Positions 62,638 to 64,000 of a stretch of 64,000 nucleotides of DNA are shown one piece after another (the first letter of the stretch is position 1; every line of letters starts with the position of its first letter). The translations under genes were made by a program, and so were the position numbers. The stretch is from Microtetraspora glauca (lineage in GTDB: Bacteria; Actinomycetota; Actinomycetes; Streptomycetales; Streptomycetaceae), in NCBI GenBank assembly GCA_000721275.1, contig JOFO01000028.1, positions 39,436-103,435 of the forward strand, given 5' to 3'. Under the pieces are notes generated by a model. The model saw only the letters and a program-made list of their open reading frames with translations, had not been told where the DNA came from and did not search any database.

Positions 62638-62782
62638 CGGCGCGGCAGCGGGCGTGGGGTCCTGGGGGCCTGGGCGCCCGCCGGGTTCGGCCGGTCGGGT
62701 GGTGAGGCGGGGCCGTGTGCATCCGCGGGCCGCCGGGACGGCGTAGAGGGAGTGATGGTCCGTTCCCTCCCCGGAGGTCACC

Positions 62783-63037
62783 ATGCACACCCTCATCGGA
62801 CTGATCGTCGTCACCGTGCTCCTGGCCGGGTTCGTCCTCGGCTTCCGTCTGCAGCGGGGCATGACGCCCCCGCCCCTCCCCCACGAGCAGCCCCGCCGTC
62901 CCGCGACCGACCGTCTGCCGGGAGAGATCTCGGAGTTCCGTCGCGCCGTGGCCGTTCCGCATCTCGACCGCACGCAGCGACTCCGCCCCTACCAGTTGTG
63001 GGGACGGACGGAGCGTGTCACCGCCGCCGAGGACTGA
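62783..63037 (+). CDS. Small DUF6479-like membrane protein
   Basis: An 84-residue protein with GGAGGT just before the ATG. One N-terminal membrane helix (residues 3-22), then a Pro/Arg-rich cytosolic tail (LPHEQPRRPATDRLPG, later RLRPYQLWG). The pattern resembles DUF6479, an actinomycete-specific family of unknown function. It ends ahead of a strong hairpin. Confidence 0.65.
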   Translation: MHTLIGLIVVTVLLAGFVLGFRLQRGMTPPPLPHEQPRRPATDRLPGEISEFRRAVAVPHLDRTQRLRPYQLWGRTERVTAAED

Positions 63038-63080
63038 GGCGGCTCCGGCCCGCCGGCCGGGGCCGAGGTCCGAGACCGGG

Positions 63081-63108
63081 TCGGGCCGCCGCTCGCGCGG
63101 CGGCCCGA
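63081..63108. terminator. Hairpin between convergent genes
   Basis: A perfect 11-bp inverted repeat (TCGGGCCGCCG and complement) with a 6-base loop lies between the DUF6479-like gene and the convergent lipocalin gene. Confidence 0.75.
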
Positions 63109-63114
63109 CGGCTC

Positions 63115-63717
63115 TCAGGGGGCCAGACGCCAGCCGGGGTCTCCGCCGTCCTGACGGGTCGTGCGGAAGTCCGCCGGGTCGAGCCCGGCGCGCCGGATCG
63201 CGTCGAGAACGTCCGCCGTGCGGGTCTGGTCGAGCCGTGCGGTGCGGGAGAGCACGAAACCGGAGGTGCGGTCCTCGTCGGTCACCAGCGCCCACTCGTA
63301 CGCCGGGCCGAGACCGGCCACGATGTAGTTGGCCTCGGTCCCGTGGCGGTAACCCCCCTTCCAGGGAAGGAAGGAGACGTTGAGGCGGGCCCCGGTGGCG
63401 TCGAGGGGAAGGGCCTCGCCGGAGATCCTGCTCGTGGTGCCGAGCCAGGTCGCGCAGCTGTTCGTCACCGTGACGGTGCCCCGCGCCGTGGGGCCGTACA
63501 CGGCCTTGACGTTCTTGGCGCACTGGATCTCGAACAGCTGCGGAACCGCCGCCAGCTGGTACCAGGTGCCGCCGTACCGGGCGAGGTCCACGGAACGGAC
63601 GGCGGGGACAGGCCCGGCCTGGCCGGCGGAGGCGGCGGGTGTCAGTGCCGCGGCGGCGAGGCCGGTCGCGAGCAGGACGGCGGCGGCGCGCGCCGCCGTG
63701 AGGGGAAGTCGACCCAT
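63115..63717 (-). CDS. Secreted lipocalin-family protein
   Basis: A 200-residue exported protein with a signal peptide (about residues 1-31). The lipocalin signature GTWYQLAAVPQLFEIQCAKN lies at residues 49-68, and LNVSFLPW..., ANYIVAGLGPAYEWALVTDE and GFVLSRTARLD match the Blc/apolipoprotein D-like group. It has Cys residues able to form a disulphide (QCAKN, NSCAT). Bacterial lipocalins bind lipids or haem-like ligands; the ferrochelatase gene diverges from it, but there is no proof of a link. Confidence 0.88.
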   Translation of the reverse strand: MGRLPLTAARAAAVLLATGLAAAALTPAASAGQAGPVPAVRSVDLARYGGTWYQLAAVPQLFEIQCAKNVKAVYGPTARGTVTVTNSCATWLGTTSRISGEALPLDATGARLNVSFLPWKGGYRHGTEANYIVAGLGPAYEWALVTDEDRTSGFVLSRTARLDQTRTADVLDAIRRAGLDPADFRTTRQDGGDPGWRLAP

Positions 63718-63903
63718 GCTGAAGGCTCCTCGAAGGTGTCGGGTGCCAGGGCTTCGGTACCGAGCGTGCCGCCGGATGCACGGTGGGACACCGGACGCGC
63801 GTGCGGTCGGTCACCCGACCCATTGGGGGCGAAGCGCATCCCGAACGCGCCGGGGGCGGAAGTACGGAACTGATCCGTCCGCACCACCACGAGGATGCGC
63901 CCC

Positions 63904-64000
63904 ATGTCCGATCAGCACGATCCCGCCCCGTACGACGCCCTGCTGCTGCTCTCCTTCGGCGGTCCCGAGGGCCCGGACGACGTCGTCCCGTTCCTGGAGA
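63904..64000 (+). CDS. hemH: Ferrochelatase, 5' end only
   Basis: The gene runs off the right edge; 32 residues are visible. The ATG at 63904 is followed by a short charged lead and [23 protein letters not shown], which is the conserved N-terminus of actinomycete ferrochelatases (coproporphyrin ferrochelatase, CpfC/HemH). The enzyme inserts iron into the porphyrin in haem synthesis. It diverges from the lipocalin gene across 186 bases. Confidence 0.9.
   Translation, partial: MSDQHDPAPYDALLLLSFGGPEGPDDVVPFLE

Overview
The window looks like chromosomal DNA of a Streptomyces or very close relative. The G+C content is very high, GTG starts are frequent, and neighbouring genes often overlap by 4 bases. 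The gene families are typical of the genus: a SARP-type regulator, Ser/Thr kinases with beta-propeller sensors, SpoIIE/PP2C phosphatases, STAS anti-anti-sigma factors, a tendamistat-like amylase inhibitor, a class F sortase and a DUF6479-like small protein. I see no rRNA, tRNA, CRISPR array, insertion sequence or phage module.

Layout. 1-3.5 kb: the 3' end of a ricin-lectin secreted enzyme, a TerD-domain protein, a secreted protein of unknown role and a STAS protein. 3.7-16.5 kb: a LysR regulator diverges from a tightly packed catabolic operon. This encodes kynureninase, 3-hydroxyanthranilate 3,4-dioxygenase, ACMS decarboxylase, 2-aminomuconate semialdehyde dehydrogenase, 2-aminomuconate deaminase (RidA type), 4-oxalocrotonate decarboxylase, 2-oxopent-4-enoate hydratase, 4-hydroxy-2-oxovalerate aldolase and acetylating acetaldehyde dehydrogenase. 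Together these should take (3-hydroxy)kynurenine via 3-hydroxyanthranilate to pyruvate and acetyl-CoA. A secreted LVIVD-type protein and an amino acid permease follow, and a 19-bp hairpin ends the unit. The first steps from tryptophan (TDO, formamidase, KMO) are not in the window.

16.5-28.9 kb: a tendamistat-like alpha-amylase inhibitor with maltose-repressor-like sites upstream, an EF-hand protein, a CysE-like acyltransferase beside a PGM1-like ATP-grasp ligase (with a frameshift), two overlapping Ser/Thr kinases, a methyltransferase, a second STAS protein, a LysR/DoxX pair, a SpoIIE phosphatase and a MASE1 membrane protein. 28.9-36.3 kb: a SARP/BTAD regulator, two alpha/beta hydrolases, DUF1963, an XRE-cupin regulator, a lipoprotein and a DUF5937-like regulator. 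36.4-47.8 kb: a signalling block with one four-domain phosphatase and three large kinases carrying WD40 or PQQ propellers.

47.9-64 kb: GNAT, an orphan glutamate-type binding protein, a rearrangement junction joining a truncated TetR gene to a decayed hydrolase, an ArsR-SRPBCC fusion carrying a six-unit 24-bp coding repeat with a RibD-like partner, SMI1/KNR4, a lipase, AraC/SDR/SnoaL/MarR genes, GlxA, an imine-reductase-like enzyme, an ECF sigma factor, a DUF4397 surface protein with a class F sortase, a lipocalin and the start of ferrochelatase.

The best candidates for new biology are the complete 3-hydroxyanthranilate meta-cleavage operon with its secreted companion, the CysE-like/PGM1-like pair, the amylase inhibitor with its operators, and the coding minisatellite inside the ArsR-SRPBCC regulator. 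Function calls rest on recognising families and motifs by eye; no database search was run.
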